Positions 61,957 to 64,000 of a DNA stretch of 64,000 nucleotides are shown one piece after another (position 1 is the first letter of the stretch; every line of letters starts with the position of its first letter). Under the pieces are notes generated by a model that worked only from the letters and a program-made list of their open reading frames with translations, had not been told where the DNA came from and made no database searches. Where the stretch lies: NCBI GenBank assembly GCA_963837165.1, contig CAWIMD010000004.1:1178001-1242000 (forward strand). Direction: 5' to 3'. Source of the DNA: JAENWD01 sp963837165. GTDB lineage: Bacteria; Acidobacteriota; Vicinamibacteria; Vicinamibacterales; JAENWD01. A program made the position numbers and the translations under genes.

Positions 61957-62113
61957 TGGCCTGCCAGAACACGGTGTTGATCGTGTTGCCCAGGGTCTGT
62001 ACGGCGCCGACTGCGACGAGCGCGATCAGGGCGCAGAGGATCGCGTACTCGAGCAGGTCCTGTCCGTCCTCCTGGCCTGCCCACGCCACGATTAAGCTCA
62101 CGAGGCGATCCAT
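61937..62113 (-). CDS. flp: Flp-type pilin (divergent copy)
   Basis: 58 aa. The prepilin motif GQDLLEYAILCALIALVAVGAV has the cleavage Gly followed by Gln and the conserved Glu at +5, then a hydrophobic helix. The leader is MDRLVSLIVAWAGQEDG. It differs from the other two in the C-terminus (GNTINTVFWQAIAASNI). ATG 62113; overlaps cpaA. Confidence 0.88.
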   Translation of the reverse strand: MDRLVSLIVAWAGQEDGQDLLEYAILCALIALVAVGAVQTLGNTINTVFWQAIAASNI

Positions 62114-62206
62114 GGTCTGGCTCTCGCTGTTCCTGGGGAGCGTAAGAGTCTGTCGAGCGCGCCCGGACCGGTACGCCGGCCCGGGCGCTGGATCTCCTGG
62201 ATTCAA

Positions 62207-62365
62207 CTAGATCGCGGAGGCGATCTGGTTGAAGATCGTGTTCACCTGCAGGCCGGCCGCGGTCACGGCGCCCACGGCGACCAGCGCGATCAGCGCGACC
62301 AGCAGCGCGTACTCGAGCAGGTCCTGGCCCTCTTCGTTGTTCAGCATGTGGATGAAGTTCAGCAT
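62207..62365 (-). CDS. flp: Flp-type pilin (too short for standard ORF calling)
   Basis: 52 aa. MLNFIHMLNNEEG leader, then GQDLLEYALLVALIALVAVGAV with Glu +5, and VNTIFNQIASAI. GAGGAG lies just before ATG 62365. It is nearly identical to the next copy over its last 38 residues, so the two look like a recent duplication. Confidence 0.9.
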   Translation of the reverse strand: MLNFIHMLNNEEGQDLLEYALLVALIALVAVGAVTAAGLQVNTIFNQIASAI

Positions 62366-62408
62366 CGTCGGTCTCCTCGGTTGATCCGGATTCGGGTCTG
62401 CGCGTCGG

Positions 62409-62579
62409 CTAGATCGCGGACGCGACCTGGTTGAAGATCGTGTTCACCTGCAGGCCGGCCGCGGTCACGGCGCCAACGGCCACGAGCGCGATGAGGGCGA
62501 CGAGCAGCGCGTACTCGAGCAGGTCCTGGCCCTCGTCGTTGCGCGCCACCGAGTTGATGAAGTTCACAAGAGCCGTCAT
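62409..62579 (-). CDS. flp: Flp-type pilin, first gene of the Tad operon
   Basis: 56 aa. Leader MTALVNFINSVARNDEG then GQDLLEYALLVALIALVAVGAV and VNTIFNQVASAI. A strong AGGAGG is 6 nt before ATG 62579. A sigma-54-like -24/-12 element lies about 127 nt upstream. As the major pilin this gene would need the highest expression of the locus. Confidence 0.92.
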   Translation of the reverse strand: MTALVNFINSVARNDEGQDLLEYALLVALIALVAVGAVTAAGLQVNTIFNQVASAI

Positions 62580-63003
62580 TGCATCCTCCTGAAGTGCATC
62601 GCCCCGCGCGATGCCTGGCTCGGGCGCGGTCCACGCCGCGAGCATTTCGGTTCACGTCCGCGGCGCTGCCCCTTCGCAGCCGAACCGCGCTCGGCACCTG
62701 CAGAGGCAACCGGCATGCCACGGGGGGGCGACCACGCAGGGCGCTCTCCCGCAATGCGGCCAGTTCAGGCGGAAATTGCGGCGATCGGCGCGGAGGCCGG
62801 ACGCCCCGCGGCGAGGCACGGACCGCGGCCCGGAGACGAGCCAGGCCACCACATTCGTAATCACCGCCGCGCTTTTTGGTGACGCGGCACGCAGCCGCGG
62901 GCTGTCGCCGACGTCACTCGGGCCGATTACATTGGTGTTTCCGAGGGATCAGGATTGTCGATTGCATCCGCGACACCGGGCACGTCGCTTGCGTATCGCG
63001 CGG
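62580..63003. other. 424-bp divergent intergenic region between the pilin operon and a plus-strand gene
   Basis: No credible gene is seen. It contains a sigma-54-like promoter (62706-62720, minus), a run of seven G (62722-62728), and GC-rich sequence. About 330 nt separate the sigma-54-like element from the plus-strand gene at 63004. Small ORFs in this part are not supported by codon pattern or motif. Confidence 0.7.
62706..62720 (-). promoter_or_regulatory. Putative sigma-54 (-24/-12) promoter for the Flp/Tad operon
   Basis: On the minus strand TGGCATG-CCGG-TTGC matches the sigma-54 consensus TGGCACG-N4-TTGC at 10 of 11 bases with exact spacing. Transcription would start about 12 nt beyond the TTGC, near 62694, leaving a leader of about 115 nt to the pilin ATG. 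An NtrC-type activator is encoded at 46284-47684. Confidence 0.5.
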
Positions 63004-63312
63004 ATGAAAGTGGACGTGTCTATGAGGAAAGCAGGCTTCGGCAAGCTGCGGACGCGGGACTGGGTGGGATCGGCGATCGGGTTCCTCGCAGTCCTGGGGG
63101 CGCTCGTGGCGTTCGACCCGCGCGTCGCGCACAGGATGTCACACCTCGTCGCTGGCGGCCGGGTGAGCGAGTTCAGGGGCGTGGCCGATCAGGCCGGCTC
63201 GCTGGGCTCGGCGCTGCTGATGGCGCTGAAGGACCAGAGCATCGACCACGCGCCGATGCTGGTGTTCACCGCCGTCGCCGTGCTGCTCGTCGCCTTCATG
63301 GTGAGGACCTGA
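63004..63312 (+). CDS. Hypothetical membrane protein
   Basis: 102 aa with one N-terminal TM helix (WVGSAIGFLAVLGALVAF) and a second hydrophobic stretch at the C-terminus (APMLVFTAVAVLLVAFMVRT). It has a charged middle part. No family recognised. Divergent from the Tad operon and just upstream of a receiver-like gene, it may be pilus-related by position only. ATG 63004; ATG 63022 is an alternative. Confidence 0.6.
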   Translation: MKVDVSMRKAGFGKLRTRDWVGSAIGFLAVLGALVAFDPRVAHRMSHLVAGGRVSEFRGVADQAGSLGSALLMALKDQSIDHAPMLVFTAVAVLLVAFMVRT

Positions 63313-63316
63313 GGTA

Positions 63317-64000
63317 GTGGCGCTCGTCCTGGTACTCGAGCCCGACGCGAAACAGGCGGCGATTCTGAAGCAGGTCGTGAGCGACCGGCTCGGGTCGGAA
63401 TTCGTGCTCGTCGACTCGAAGGACGCGGCGCTCGCCACGATCGCCAGCCGTGTGCCCGATCTGATCCTGGTCACCGCCCTGCTGTCGCCGCGCGACGAGG
63501 CCGACCTCACCGACCACCTGCGAGACCTCGACGGCGCCGAGCACCTGCAGACGCTGACCATCCCGCTGCTGGCAGCCGGCACGGCCGCGCCGCCGAAGAA
63601 GAAGAAGCGCGGCCTGCTGAGCGCGCTCACCGGCGAGACCGAGGCGCCGACGCCGCCCTCGGGCTGCCTGCCCGGCGTCTTCGCCGAAGAAATCCGGAAC
63701 TATCTCGCCCGCGCCGAGGAGCTGAAAGCCGCCGCGACCGAAGCGCAGCGCGGGCCGAGGAAGCGGACGCGCAGGTCCGCCGCGAGGGCCGCCGGGCATG
63801 ATCCGGTCGAGACGGGCGGCGAGGCAACCGGCGCATCCGGCAGCGGCAGCTACTGGGCCTGGGATCCGCCCCCCGCCCCGCCGACCTCGTCCCCGGAGGA
63901 CCGCGGCTCCACCGCACCGCCCGGCTACTCGTCGTGGGCGGACCCCTGGGCCGTGACGGGAAATGCTGCCCCGGAGCCCCCGGCGACTGCTGCGGCAGCC
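63317..64000 (+). CDS. Receiver-like protein with Pro-rich extension, 3' truncated by window edge
   Basis: At least 228 codons with no stop before the edge. Residues 1-85 resemble a response regulator (ALVLVLEPDAKQ, RVPDLILVTALLSPRDE), but the phospho-acceptor Asp position reads Thr in LVTALLS, so phosphorylation is unlikely. A Lys cluster (PPKKKKRG) and then a Pro/Ser/Gly-rich low-complexity stretch follow. GTG 63317 starts 4 nt after the previous stop. Function is unknown; it may be part of a polar or pilus-related complex. Confidence 0.6.
   Translation, partial: MALVLVLEPDAKQAAILKQVVSDRLGSEFVLVDSKDAALATIASRVPDLILVTALLSPRDEADLTDHLRDLDGAEHLQTLTIPLLAAGTAAPPKKKKRGLLSALTGETEAPTPPSGCLPGVFAEEIRNYLARAEELKAAATEAQRGPRKRTRRSAARAAGHDPVETGGEATGASGSGSYWAWDPPPAPPTSSPEDRGSTAPPGYSSWADPWAVTGNAAPEPPATAAAA

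Overview
The window is about 64 kb of very GC-rich, gene-dense bacterial chromosome. Every intact gene looks like an ordinary housekeeping or accessory gene of a free-living Gram-negative. No rRNA, tRNA, CRISPR array, transposase or phage gene was found. Gene content (hpnCDE squalene genes, a Tad pilus locus, DUF1080 and DUF1684 proteins, MacAB-like permeases) together with the abundant intergenic heptamer arrays and palindromic GCAGGCCTTCAGGCCTGC elements suggests Acidobacteriota, probably class Vicinamibacteria. That placement is an inference and not a measured phylogeny.

Layout. (1) 0.2-8.6 kb: a secreted GDSL/DUF1080 enzyme, then a beta-oxidation operon in fadN-fadA-fadE order with two alpha/beta hydrolases inserted. 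(2) 8.6-10.9 kb, plus strand: DUF1684 lipoprotein, HAD phosphatase, SirB1-like protein. (3) 10.8-20.6 kb, minus strand: endonuclease III-like protein, M20 peptidase, rhodanese, FkbM methyltransferase, zwf, glutathione peroxidase, thioesterase, MFS transporter, a double-length ThyX and peptide deformylase. (4) 20.6-27.5 kb: NUDIX on plus, then a minus-strand aldolase, thiI, hpnE-hpnD-hpnC (hpnD carries a 1-nt frameshift) and a PduO-type adenosyltransferase. (5) 27.5-32 kb: mutY-mutT, an eight-copy palindromic repeat cluster, ygfZ, a secreted hydrolase and a 347-bp imperfect inverted-repeat element. (6) 32-41 kb: two MacB-like permeases and an adaptor with no ATPase gene, an FHA protein, a metallo-beta-lactamase fold enzyme, a PLP ammonia-lyase, glutamine cyclotransferase, a Ser/Thr kinase and an SDR. 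(7) 41-49 kb: a malate-dehydrogenase-like protein, lipB/E2/lpdA, a sigma-54 activator, HU, queF and an Smr-domain protein. (8) 48.9-62.6 kb, minus strand: a complete Tad/Flp pilus locus (three Flp pilins, prepilin peptidase, TadE, CpaB, secretin, TadG, CpaE, CpaF, TadB, TadC), continued by a MoxR-like AAA ATPase, an ICMT-like membrane protein and a polytopic membrane protein. Two plus-strand genes lie beyond it, the last cut by the window edge.

The Tad locus is the largest functional unit. It has a good sigma-54-type -24/-12 candidate upstream of the first pilin gene, and the window also encodes a GAFTGA-containing activator. The hpnCDE block should make squalene from farnesyl diphosphate. 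FadN/FadA/FadE together form a beta-oxidation cycle.

The most unusual signal is not a protein. At least nine different intergenic repeat arrays (7-, 8-, 9- and 14-mers and one long hairpin) begin at, or within a few bases after, the stop codon of the upstream gene. The palindromic REP-like family in the same genome includes a stem variant with a compensatory base-pair change. Several genes also have a TANNNT hexamer only 7-10 nt before the start codon, which suggests leaderless mRNAs.
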